Below, piece after piece: positions 49,278 through 56,845 of a DNA stretch of 64,000 nt. Under the pieces are notes generated by a model. The model ran no database searches, was not told where the DNA came from, and saw nothing but the letters and a program-made list of their open reading frames with translations. The translations under genes were made by a program, and so were the position numbers. Every line of letters begins with the position of its first letter. Positions within the stretch are counted from its first letter, which is position 1. This DNA comes from Streptomyces iranensis (GTDB lineage: Bacteria > Actinomycetota > Actinomycetes > Streptomycetales > Streptomycetaceae): positions 186,001 through 250,000 of the forward strand of contig NZ_JAGGLR010000009.1 of the NCBI RefSeq assembly GCF_017874715.1. The letters are read 5' to 3'.

Positions 49278-50267
49278 TCAGGAATCGCAGAGGCCGGTGC
49301 AGGCGTACAACCCCAGGGTGCCGCAGCCGAATTGCGTGGTGGAGCAGTCGAAATCGAACTGACACTTGATCACCGTGCCGCACCATGGGTCAGCCTGGGA
49401 ACAGTTGCAGTCACGCAAGGCGGACGCCGCGCCGTGCGGCGCTTCCCTGTGCGCCGTTCTCGGCTCGGCGGGCGAGCCGAGAACGGTGAAGAGCGCGGCG
49501 GCCTCGTCGTAGCCGAAGGCATCACGTGCGCGACGTCCGAAGTCGACGTCCCACGCGCTGGGCGCCCGGCGCGGGGCGCTCAGCCCAGCCGGGGTGGCGG
49601 CGGAACGAGCGGCGGCGAGCACCGCGGACTGGTCACCGGTCAGATCCGGGTTGCTCGCCCGGTAGCGGTCGAACTGCTCCCGCCAAAAGGCGCTGCGAAG
49701 TTGCGGGGTGATCTGCCGGTAGATGGCACGGCGGTAGTCGAGCGGATAGCCGACGAAGTCGTCGTACGTGGTGGGCAGCTTGTGGGCGTTCGCGCGTACC
49801 CAGGCACCAGCGGGGTCGCTGGCGTAGGCGGGGAGCTGTCCGCGGATGATCAGCGTTCCGGCGATGGCGGTTCCCGCACCGAATTGCAGGAACTTCTTCC
49901 GGGTGACCCCGCGGCCGTGCTCCTCGTTGTGGGCGGCGGTGAGTTCATTGCGCAGCCCGCCCAGGGCGTATGTGACCTTCACCGATGACACAGGGCCGAG
50001 GTGCCGCAGCAGGGGGAAGACCATTGAACGTCCGGTCCACGCGCGCACCGAGCCGACGGTGACGCGGAAGAGCACGGGTTTCCATTCAGCGTCCTCACCC
50101 AGGGTGGCCTGTCGCCACTCCACCGCTTCCGGGTGATTCAGCGGAACGGTCTCCAGTCGTCCGGAGCAAGCTTTCCGAATCCTCTCGGAGAGGCGCCTGC
50201 AGCTACCACAAGACGAGTCGAAGGCTAAGACCCAACGACTCGACGGAACGGATTCCCGAGATGTCAT
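49278..50267 (-). CDS. Fulvocin C-related protein with N-terminal thioredoxin-like domain
   Basis: A 329-residue composite protein. The N-terminus (about 10-90) has a DCC/DUF393-like thiol-disulfide motif, FDSSCGSC with Cys20-x-x-Cys23. A middle segment TRKKFLQFGAGTAIAGTLIIRG (about 121-144) could be a membrane anchor or Tat-like signal. The following about 140 residues are hydrophilic. The last 43 residues contain eight Cys (CNCS, PWCG, IKCQ, DCS, GCG, ACTGLC), the count and style of the bacteriocin fulvocin C, which has four disulfides. GGAGGAACGCA fixes ATG 50267. It has hairpins on both sides and is monocistronic. Confidence 0.75.
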   Translation of the reverse strand: MTSRESVPSSRWVLAFDSSCGSCRRLSERIRKACSGRLETVPLNHPEAVEWRQATLGEDAEWKPVLFRVTVGSVRAWTGRSMVFPLLRHLGPVSSVKVTYALGGLRNELTAAHNEEHGRGVTRKKFLQFGAGTAIAGTLIIRGQLPAYASDPAGAWVRANAHKLPTTYDDFVGYPLDYRRAIYRQITPQLRSAFWREQFDRYRASNPDLTGDQSAVLAAARSAATPAGLSAPRRAPSAWDVDFGRRARDAFGYDEAAALFTVLGSPAEPRTAHREAPHGAASALRDCNCSQADPWCGTVIKCQFDFDCSTTQFGCGTLGLYACTGLCDS

Positions 50268-50304
50268 TGCGTTCCTCCGTCTGTGAGAGAACAAGAGGTA
50301 TAGC

Positions 50305-50338
50305 GCGAGCGGGACGGGACCGGTCCCGTCCCGCTCGC
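50305..50338. terminator. 34-bp perfect GC palindrome (terminator)
   Basis: GCGAGCGGGACGGGACC at 50305-50321 is followed at once by its exact reverse complement to 50338, so the stem is 17 bp with no fixed loop. It lies 12 bp downstream of the MarR gene stop on the minus strand and before the fulvocin-related gene, and most likely ends the MarR transcript. Confidence 0.75.
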
Positions 50339-50349
50339 CACTTGGCGGG

Positions 50350-50883
50350 TCACTCGTGGCGGGGAGGGCGCGGGTCTTCCAGGCGGGAGAGCCAGGTCGT
50401 GAGCAGTGCTTCGAGCGTCTCTGCCTCCACCGGCGTCAGCAGATTCAGCAGGTGGCGTTCGTTGCGCATATGGTCGGTGAACGCCTGGTCGATCAGTTCG
50501 CGCCCGGGTCCGGTGAGGGCGACGATCCTGCCACGCTGGTCGTCGTCCGAGCGGCGGCGGGTGACGAGTCCGGCGCGCTCGAGGCGGTCGATCCTCTTGG
50601 TCATCGCACCGGTGGTGACCATGGTGTGGGCGGCGAGCTCGCCAGGAGCGCGTTCATAGGGTTCGCCGACGCGGCGCAGTGCGCACAGGACGTCGAACTC
50701 TCCCTCGTTGAGGTCGTAGCGGCCGTATACGCGGCAGAGTTCTTCGGTGAGCCGGCCGGCCAGGCGGTGCAGTCGGCCGATCACTCCCTGCGGAGAGGTG
50801 TCGACGTCGGGCCGTTCGCGGCGCCAGTCGGCCTGGATGCGGGCCACGCGGTCCAGCGGTTGCCGATGTTCCATGGAAGACAA
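50350..50883 (-). CDS. MarR family transcriptional regulator
   Basis: A 177-residue winged-helix regulator: PGELAAHTMVTTGAMTKRIDRLERAGLVTRRRSDDDQRG is the recognition helix and wing region in pieces, flanked by long dimerisation helices. MarR repressors release DNA on binding phenolic or drug ligands. The start is either TTG 50883, with GGGAAG six bases before it, or ATG 50874. It diverges from an EamA exporter gene, and both starts lie inside one 54-bp perfect palindrome, so it must control both genes. Confidence 0.92.
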   Translation of the reverse strand: MSSMEHRQPLDRVARIQADWRRERPDVDTSPQGVIGRLHRLAGRLTEELCRVYGRYDLNEGEFDVLCALRRVGEPYERAPGELAAHTMVTTGAMTKRIDRLERAGLVTRRRSDDDQRGRIVALTGPGRELIDQAFTDHMRNERHLLNLLTPVEAETLEALLTTWLSRLEDPRPPRHE

Positions 50884-50922
50884 ATATAGCTTCCCGGGAA
50901 GCTATATTTGTCTTCCATGGAA
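50869..50922. promoter_or_regulatory. 54-bp perfect palindrome over two divergent starts
   Basis: Each half, read from the outside in, is TTCCATGGAAGACAAATATA followed by GCTTCCC; the centre lies between 50895 and 50896. The core ATATAGCTTCCC/GGGAAGCTATAT looks like a MarR operator. Because it is symmetric, both the MarR and EamA genes have the same leader, the same TTG with GGGAAG, and the same ATG GAA. Binding there would block both promoters or ribosome sites. Confidence 0.9.
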
Positions 50923-51858
50923 GCTAATGCGCGTTGGGTGGCGCTGACCGCGGTCGCGCCGGTGGCGTGGGGAGCCAACTACTTCGTCACCCACGAGTTC
51001 CTCCCCGCCGGGAGCCCGCTGTACGGGGCCGCTCTGCGGGCGCTGCCCGCGGGGCTCGTCCTGCTGGCGTTGTGCCGGTGGCGTCGGCCGCACGGTGCGT
51101 GGTGGTGGCGGTCCGCGGTGCTCGGATCGCTCAACGTGAGTGTGTTCTTCGTCCTCGTCTACGTCGCCTCCCAGCTGCTGCCGACGAGCGTCGCATCGAC
51201 CGTCATGGCGGTGTCCCCGCTGACGATGACGCTCATCGCCTGGCCCCTGGTGGCCGAACGGCCCAGGACCGCGCACCTGTCCGGTGCCGTGGTCGGGCTC
51301 GCCGGGGTGTGCCTCATGCTGCTCTCGGGAGCGGAAGGGGTGAGCGTGCCGGGAGTTCTCGCTTCGGCCGCCGCCATGCTGGTGTCGTCCTTCGGTCACA
51401 TCCTGACCAAGCGGTGGAGCGCCGGTACCGATGTGCTCGCCTCGACCGCCTGGCAGCTGACCGCCGGAGGGCTGTTCCTGCTTCCGGCCGCCGCGGTGGT
51501 GGAGGGCCCTCCACCCGCCCTCTCCACACCGGCGGTCGTCGCCTTCGGCTACGTCTCCCTGGTCGCCACCGCGCTGGCCTTCACCGCCTGGTTCACCGGG
51601 CTGCGGCACCTGCCCGCGGGGACCGTGGGTCTGATCGGGCTGCTCAACCCCGTCACGGGCGTGCTGCTCGGCACCACGGTCGCCACGGAGGTGCTGACCG
51701 TCCAGCAACTGTGCGGACTGGTCCTCGTCCTGGCCGGAGTCGTCCTCGGCCGGCCCACCCGCGCGGGCCGACGTGGCACCGGCCGGACGCCCGCTCAACC
51801 TGACACACACGCCCACCCCGTACGGGATTCCTCACCCTCCCATCCTCAACACCGGTGA
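50908..51858 (+). CDS. EamA/DMT family exporter
   Basis: A 316-residue transporter with ten membrane segments in two EamA repeats (about 8-140 and 150-285; VAPVAWGANYFVTHEFLP, GLRHLPAGTVGLIGLLNPVTGVLLG). The C-terminal 30 residues are hydrophilic. Start TTG 50908 with GGGAAG, or ATG 50917. It is regulated by the divergent MarR protein through the shared palindrome; a drug or phenolic export role fits this pairing. Substrate unknown. Confidence 0.9.
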   Translation: MSSMEANARWVALTAVAPVAWGANYFVTHEFLPAGSPLYGAALRALPAGLVLLALCRWRRPHGAWWWRSAVLGSLNVSVFFVLVYVASQLLPTSVASTVMAVSPLTMTLIAWPLVAERPRTAHLSGAVVGLAGVCLMLLSGAEGVSVPGVLASAAAMLVSSFGHILTKRWSAGTDVLASTAWQLTAGGLFLLPAAAVVEGPPPALSTPAVVAFGYVSLVATALAFTAWFTGLRHLPAGTVGLIGLLNPVTGVLLGTTVATEVLTVQQLCGLVLVLAGVVLGRPTRAGRRGTGRTPAQPDTHAHPVRDSSPSHPQHR

Positions 51859-51931
51859 GGACACTGGGAGTTTGGCTAGGGTGCTCCCGAAAGGCAGCGC
51901 GGGGAGGCACTCATGGGGTACGGGTGGCCCC

Positions 51932-53047
51932 ATGTCTCGCACGTTGAGTTCAACGAAAACCCGCGCCGCGCTCCGCGTATCGTCGCGTATCTCCCTCGAA
52001 TTGCTTTTGATCCTCGTCATGGCCGCGGCGGTGCTGTGGGCCCTGGGCCAGATGTGGTCGGTCATCTGGCCGCTCGTCGTCGGCCTGCTCCTCACGACGC
52101 TTACCTGGCCCCTGGCCCGCGTTCTGCGCGGGTGGGGGTGGCCTCCCGCGCTGGCCGCCTCGGTCGTGACCCTGCTGTTCCTCCTGGTCGCCACGGGTAT
52201 CGTGGCGCTGATCGCGGTGCCCGTGGCATCCCAGTCCGGTGAACTGGCCGACGGCGTGACCGAAGGCATCCAGCGGGTGCGTGAATGGGCCGCCGGGCCG
52301 CCGCTGAACATCGACGATGCCCAGATCGCGCAGGCCACCGACTCCGCGGCCGCCCGGTTGCAGAGCAGTGCGGGCAGCTTGGTCACCGCTGTCGTCGCGG
52401 GGGTGAGCACAGTGGTCGACGGTGTGATCACCGCCGTCCTGGCGCTCTTCTTGATGTTCTTCTTCCTCAAGGACGGCCCCCGGTTCCTGCCGTGGCTCGC
52501 CCGTCAGCTCCCCGGCCGGCTCGCCACCGACATCCCCGCCGTGGCCGAGCGCAGCTGGGACACCCTCGGCGCCTTCGTGCGTTCCCAGGCGTTGGTGGGC
52601 CTGCTCGACGCCATCCTCATCGGGCTCGGGCTGTGGGCTCTGGGAGTACCGCTGGTGCTGCCGCTGGCGGTCCTCACCTTCATCTCCGCGTTCATCCCCG
52701 TCGTGGGGGCCTTGTTCGCGGGTGTGGTCGCGGTGCTCATCGCGTTGGTGTTCAACGGTCCGACGGACGCGCTGATCGCGCTGGCGATCATCATCGTGGT
52801 GCAGCAGCTCGAGGGCAATGTGTTCCAGCCCATGATCCAAAGCCGCGGCCTCGGCCTGCACGCGGCGGTCGTCCTGCTGGCGGTGACACTGGGCAGCAGC
52901 CTGGCCGGGATCGTGGGCAGTCTGCTCGCCGTACCGGTGGCCGCGCTGATCGCGGTGGCCTGGAACTACGTACGCGAACAGCTCAGCCATCCGCCACAGG
53001 AGCCGGAGAGCGACGAGCAGCCCGCCGGTGGCGCTGTCGTGTCGTAG
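51932..53047 (+). CDS. AI-2E family transporter
   Basis: A 371-residue membrane protein with about eight segments. The central FFLKDGPRFLPWLARQLPG and the late VVQQLEGNVFQPMIQSRGLGLHAAVVLLAV segments are the AI-2E (YdiK/TqsA-like) hallmarks. ATG 51932 begins shortly before the first membrane helix; in-frame upstream codons have no family match. Family members export autoinducer-2 or act as ion antiporters; the substrate cannot be told. It converges with the isochorismatase-fold gene and a hairpin lies between. Confidence 0.9.
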   Translation: MSRTLSSTKTRAALRVSSRISLELLLILVMAAAVLWALGQMWSVIWPLVVGLLLTTLTWPLARVLRGWGWPPALAASVVTLLFLLVATGIVALIAVPVASQSGELADGVTEGIQRVREWAAGPPLNIDDAQIAQATDSAAARLQSSAGSLVTAVVAGVSTVVDGVITAVLALFLMFFFLKDGPRFLPWLARQLPGRLATDIPAVAERSWDTLGAFVRSQALVGLLDAILIGLGLWALGVPLVLPLAVLTFISAFIPVVGALFAGVVAVLIALVFNGPTDALIALAIIIVVQQLEGNVFQPMIQSRGLGLHAAVVLLAVTLGSSLAGIVGSLLAVPVAALIAVAWNYVREQLSHPPQEPESDEQPAGGAVVS

Positions 53048-53061
53048 CCCCTCGGCGTCGT

Positions 53062-53086
53062 GCGCCGGGGGCAAGGCCCCCGGCGC
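53062..53086. terminator. Hairpin between convergent genes
   Basis: GCGCCGGGGGC at 53062-53072 pairs with GCCCCCGGCGC at 53076-53086 around an AAG loop: 11 bp perfect. It is 14 bp after the AI-2E gene and 15 bp before the end of the isochorismatase-fold gene. Confidence 0.8.
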
Positions 53087-53101
53087 CGCTGGGGCGGATC
53101 C

Positions 53102-53671
53102 TCACAGTTCGCCGAGCCAGGACTCCGCTGTCATGACCCGCGCGCCCCGTCCGGGGAAGATTCGTGCCATGAGGAAGTCATGGACGTCCGCCTCGGCGTC
53201 CGCGCAGGCGTCGCTCAGGACGGTGACCCTGTAGTCGCGGTCCAGGGCGTCGTAGAGCGTTGCCGCGACCATCGCACCGGTCGCCACGCCTGTCAGCGCG
53301 ATCGATTCCACATGGTGGGCACGCAGCACCAATTCGAGTTCCGTTCCGACGAATGCGCTGGTGCGGCGCTTGGTGATGACGACGTCCCCGGGTCGCGGCG
53401 CCAGTTCCGGAATGATGTCCGTCCCCCCGGCCCCCTCATGAAACAGTGAGCCGGCTTGGTGAAACGCGGTGAGTACGGTGTTGTTCTCGGAGACATCGAC
53501 CCCCGATGCCCGCAGCTCCGTGCGCACGAGGACAACGAGGACGCCGTGCGCGCGAGCCGCGCGTACCAACTCCCGCATCGGGGAAACGGGCGCTCGGCTG
53601 AACGGATAGTTGGCCAGGATGCCTGTCTGCATGTCGCCGATGATGAGCGCGGTGTCGGTGCGGCTGGTCAT
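53102..53671 (-). CDS. Isochorismatase-fold cysteine-hydrolase family protein
   Basis: A 189-residue protein: ALIIGDMQTG with the catalytic Asp, VITKRRTSAFVG with the Lys, and LTGVATGAMVAATLYDA, where the family Cys (GVATxxCV) is Met. The triad Asp-Lys remains without a Cys nucleophile, as in the GVATSGVV subgroup of actinomycetes and in true isochorismatases. Amidase activity on N-carbamoyl compounds is thus uncertain. It overlaps the MFS stop by 4 bp and ends the second hydantoinase cluster, where an N-carbamoyl product would be expected. Start 53671 matches the conserved beginning. Confidence 0.87.
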   Translation of the reverse strand: MTSRTDTALIIGDMQTGILANYPFSRAPVSPMRELVRAARAHGVLVVLVRTELRASGVDVSENNTVLTAFHQAGSLFHEGAGGTDIIPELAPRPGDVVITKRRTSAFVGTELELVLRAHHVESIALTGVATGAMVAATLYDALDRDYRVTVLSDACADAEADVHDFLMARIFPGRGARVMTAESWLGEL

Positions 53672-55032
53672 CCGATCCTCTCCGTGTCGTGGGGCTGGGG
53701 CAGTGGATCCTGGGCGGTCGACTGTTCCACCTTTCGCCCGGCCGTCAGCAGGATCACCAATCCGGCGGTGAGCATAAGGGCGATGGCCAGGAGTGCGTAG
53801 CTGAAGTCGCCGGTCGCGTCCGCGATGGCGCCGGTCATGTAGGGGCCGATGAAGCCGCTGACGTTGCTCACCGAGTTGATCAGCGCGATGCCCGAGGCCG
53901 CGGCGGCACCGGTCAGGCACAGCGGCGGCAGTCGCCAGAACTGCGGCATGGCGGTGAAGACACCGGAGACGCTGACGCAGAACGCCCCGATGAACAGGAC
54001 GTCGTTATGGGTGAGGGTGGCCAGCACCAGGCCCACGGCACCGAAAGCCAGGGGTACCGCCGTGGAGAACACCACGGACCGGCGCGCCGCCACCCTGGCC
54101 CAGGCGAGCATGGCGACGATGGCGATGGCCGAGGGGATACCGGCCAGCAGCACGCTGCTGACATCCGAGGTCGTCGACGCGTTCCCGGTGAGAGCGGAGA
54201 TCATCGTCGGGAGGAAGAACGCGATGGGGTACAGGCCGAAGACGATGGCGAAGAAGGCGAAGGACAGCATCCACACGCGTCCGCTGGAAAGCGCCTGACG
54301 CATCCCGGTGAGCGCGCCGTGCGCGTTCTGCTGGGCGGTTTCCAGGGTGAGTCGTTGCTGGATGGCGTCCTTCTCCCGGGGTGTCAGCCACTTCGCGTCG
54401 GCGGGCCGGTCCGGCAGCAGGCCGTAGATCAGGGTTCCGGACAGGATGGTGACGAGGCCCTCGGTGAAGAACAACGACCGCCACCCGGCGAAACCGGTGA
54501 GCTGTTCGCCCCAGGACAGCATGGCGGCGGCGAGGGGCGATCCGATGATGCCGGACAGCGGAATCATGATGAAGAAGATGGACATGGCCCATGCCCGCTG
54601 TCTCCTGGGGAACCAGAAGGTCATGTACAGCAGGATCCCGGCGGCCAGCCCGGCCTCCGCGAACCCGAGCAGGATTCGCATGACGTAGAGCTGGGCAACG
54701 CTCTGCACGGCCGCGGTGCCCATGGTGACGAGGCCCCAGGAGACCAGGATTCGGGTGATCCATTTCCGCGCTCCGAACCGGCGCAGCATCATATTGCTGG
54801 GGATTTCCACGAGAATGTAGCCGATGAAGAACAGGCCGGAGGCCAGGCCCAGCTGTCCGGCGGTGATGCCGAGGCTCTTGTTGAGCGACTGTGCCACGTA
54901 GCCGAGATTGGCACGGTCGATGTAGCTCATCACGTAGGCGAGGCCGATGAGCGGGATGATGCGGATACCAACTTTGCGCCATACACGGCGCATGTCATCG
55001 TCTGTCTGTGTCAGGGCGGTGACCTCGGCCAT
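53668..55032 (-). CDS. MFS transporter (ACS, anion:cation symporter type)
   Basis: A 454-residue twelve-helix transporter: YVMSYIDRANLGYVAQSL in helix 1, the helix 2-3 loop LRRFGARKWITRILVSWG, GFAEAGLAAGILLYMTFWFP, and ALINSVSNVSGFIGPYMTGAI in the second half, the marks of the anion:cation symporter family that imports organic anions such as hexuronates, phthalate or allantoate. GAGAGGACC precedes ATG 55032. It lies 79 bp after hyuB and is coupled to the hydrolase gene; it probably imports the cluster's substrate. Confidence 0.93.
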   Translation of the reverse strand: MAEVTALTQTDDDMRRVWRKVGIRIIPLIGLAYVMSYIDRANLGYVAQSLNKSLGITAGQLGLASGLFFIGYILVEIPSNMMLRRFGARKWITRILVSWGLVTMGTAAVQSVAQLYVMRILLGFAEAGLAAGILLYMTFWFPRRQRAWAMSIFFIMIPLSGIIGSPLAAAMLSWGEQLTGFAGWRSLFFTEGLVTILSGTLIYGLLPDRPADAKWLTPREKDAIQQRLTLETAQQNAHGALTGMRQALSSGRVWMLSFAFFAIVFGLYPIAFFLPTMISALTGNASTTSDVSSVLLAGIPSAIAIVAMLAWARVAARRSVVFSTAVPLAFGAVGLVLATLTHNDVLFIGAFCVSVSGVFTAMPQFWRLPPLCLTGAAAASGIALINSVSNVSGFIGPYMTGAIADATGDFSYALLAIALMLTAGLVILLTAGRKVEQSTAQDPLPQPHDTERIG

Positions 55033-55111
55033 GACGGGGTCCTCTCGGTGAGCGGGGTCCGAGGATGGTGAGGTGGGGGGTGTGGACGGTGGAGTGGGGG
55101 GCGGGACGGCG

Positions 55112-56845
55112 CTAGTGGCGCCCAGCGGCGCGCCGTCGCTGTGTTGCCGCCGTGTCGATCGCGCCGTCGGGGGTGATGACGACTCCGTAGTCGCGGGTCG
55201 CTCCGGAGGCGGTGACCTTCCCGTCGAGTACGTCCCGCAGGACACGGTCGGGATCCCTGGTGAAGGGGTCCCCGTGGCCGCCTCCGCCCGCGGTGACGTG
55301 CCGGTGGCGTTCGCCGGCGGCGAGGAGCTGGACGACCTTGGCGGGGAGTATCTGCTCCAGTGGGGTGCCGGGGTTGAGGATGTTGGACGACGGCGTGCCC
55401 TGGGCTCCGCCCTGGAGACCGTAGGGCAGGTGCGTGCGCCGGTCGGAGCGGATCTGCACCGAGACCGTGGGGGCGAGAACCGTCATGTCGCGGAAGGTCG
55501 ACAGGCCGCCGCGCCACCGGCCGGGGCCGCCGGTGTCGGGCAGGTAGCCGTAGCCGTCGATGCGCACATGGCCGGACTGCTCGAGTTCCTCCACCGGTAC
55601 GTTGGCCAGGTTGGCGCCGAGCGGGCTGACGCCGTCCACCCCGTCGCGGTCCGGACGGGCTCCCCAGGCTCCGCAGAGGATGTCCCACAGGACGTTGGTG
55701 GTTCCGTTCTCCCCGGTGATGCCGATGGCCACGGAGTCCGGGCCGCCGTCGCCCGCGGCCGGGACCCGGTCGGGGAAGACGGGAGCCAGCGCTCCGAGGA
55801 CGGTGTCGATGATGCGGTAGGCGACCAGGCCCCGGGCGCCGCGGGCCGAGGGCCTTCGGCCGTTGAGGATGGAGGCCTCGGGGATCGTGAAGGTGAGGGG
55901 CCGGTAGAAGCCGCTGTTGGCCGGGATGTCGGATCCCAGGGCGCCCTGGATGGCCGCGTAGGAGGCGGACCGGGTGAAGGACTCGGTGGCGTTGAGGGCC
56001 GAGGCGACCTGGGGGGAGGACCCGGTGAAGTCCACGTGCAGGGTGTCCCCGGTGATGGTGACGGTGACGCGGAAGGGGATGGGCGGCGAGCCCATGCCGT
56101 CGTCGTCGATGAAGTCCTCGAACGCGTAGGCACCGTCGGGGGCCTTGGCGAGCGCCGCGCGCAGCAGGGTCTCGGAGTAGGCGAGGAGTTCCTCGTTGAG
56201 TGCGGCCAACCCGTCCGTGCCGTGGCGTTCGGCCAGGTCCTTGAGTCCTTCCCCGCCCGCGTGACACGCGGCGAGCTGTGCCTCCAGGTCGCCACGGAGA
56301 AGGTCCGGCTCGCGTACGTTGCGGAGGATGAGCGCGAGGAAGGTCTCGTTGAGCGTGCCCGCGTCGTACAGCCGGGACGGCGGTATCTGCACGCCTTCCG
56401 CGAAGATGCTGGTGGACTGCACCGCCATGGATCCCGCGGCCCAGCCTCCCACGTCCACGTGGTTGACGACGGTGACCGAGTAGCCGAGCAGCTCCTGCCC
56501 TGAGGTGAACACCGGGGCGATCGCGAAGATGTCGGGCAGGTGCATGCCGCCCAGGTCGGGGTCGTTGAGAAGGTAGACGTCGCCCGGGTGGACGGAGTCG
56601 CCGAAGGCCGTCAGCACGGCGCCCATGGCTTCGGGGATGGAGCCGAGGTGCACCGGACAGGTGTTGGCCTGCGCGATCACCCGTCCCGAGGCGTCGCACA
56701 GCGCGGCCGAGAAGTCCATGCTGGAGGCGACGATCTGGGAGTGCGCGGTGCGCAGAATGGTGATCGCCATCTCGTCCGCGAGTCCGGTCACCGCGTTCCG
56801 GTAGACCTCGAACGTGGCGGCGTCGCTGATCGGGCGCGGGCTCAT
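55112..56845 (-). CDS. hyuB: Hydantoinase B/oxoprolinase family protein (second copy)
   Basis: A 577-residue beta subunit: FEVYRNAVTGLADEMAITILRTAHS at the start, VHPGDVYLLNDPDLGGMHLPDI, and GGGGHGDPFTRDPDRVLRDVLDGKV at the end. With HyuA it makes an ATP-dependent cyclic-amide hydrolase or carboxylase-like enzyme. GGAGG before ATG 56845, which overlaps the hyuA stop by 4 bp. It is only distantly similar to the 40994 copy as far as the motifs show, so the two clusters probably act on different substrates. Confidence 0.93.
   Translation of the reverse strand: MSPRPISDAATFEVYRNAVTGLADEMAITILRTAHSQIVASSMDFSAALCDASGRVIAQANTCPVHLGSIPEAMGAVLTAFGDSVHPGDVYLLNDPDLGGMHLPDIFAIAPVFTSGQELLGYSVTVVNHVDVGGWAAGSMAVQSTSIFAEGVQIPPSRLYDAGTLNETFLALILRNVREPDLLRGDLEAQLAACHAGGEGLKDLAERHGTDGLAALNEELLAYSETLLRAALAKAPDGAYAFEDFIDDDGMGSPPIPFRVTVTITGDTLHVDFTGSSPQVASALNATESFTRSASYAAIQGALGSDIPANSGFYRPLTFTIPEASILNGRRPSARGARGLVAYRIIDTVLGALAPVFPDRVPAAGDGGPDSVAIGITGENGTTNVLWDILCGAWGARPDRDGVDGVSPLGANLANVPVEELEQSGHVRIDGYGYLPDTGGPGRWRGGLSTFRDMTVLAPTVSVQIRSDRRTHLPYGLQGGAQGTPSSNILNPGTPLEQILPAKVVQLLAAGERHRHVTAGGGGHGDPFTRDPDRVLRDVLDGKVTASGATRDYGVVITPDGAIDTAATQRRRAAGRH

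Noticed and set aside
51913..52242. Plus-strand frame starting at ATG 51913 behind GGGGAGG
   Set aside because: Good ribosome-binding site, but the frame is different from the AI-2E protein and its product is Arg/Pro-rich without family features.
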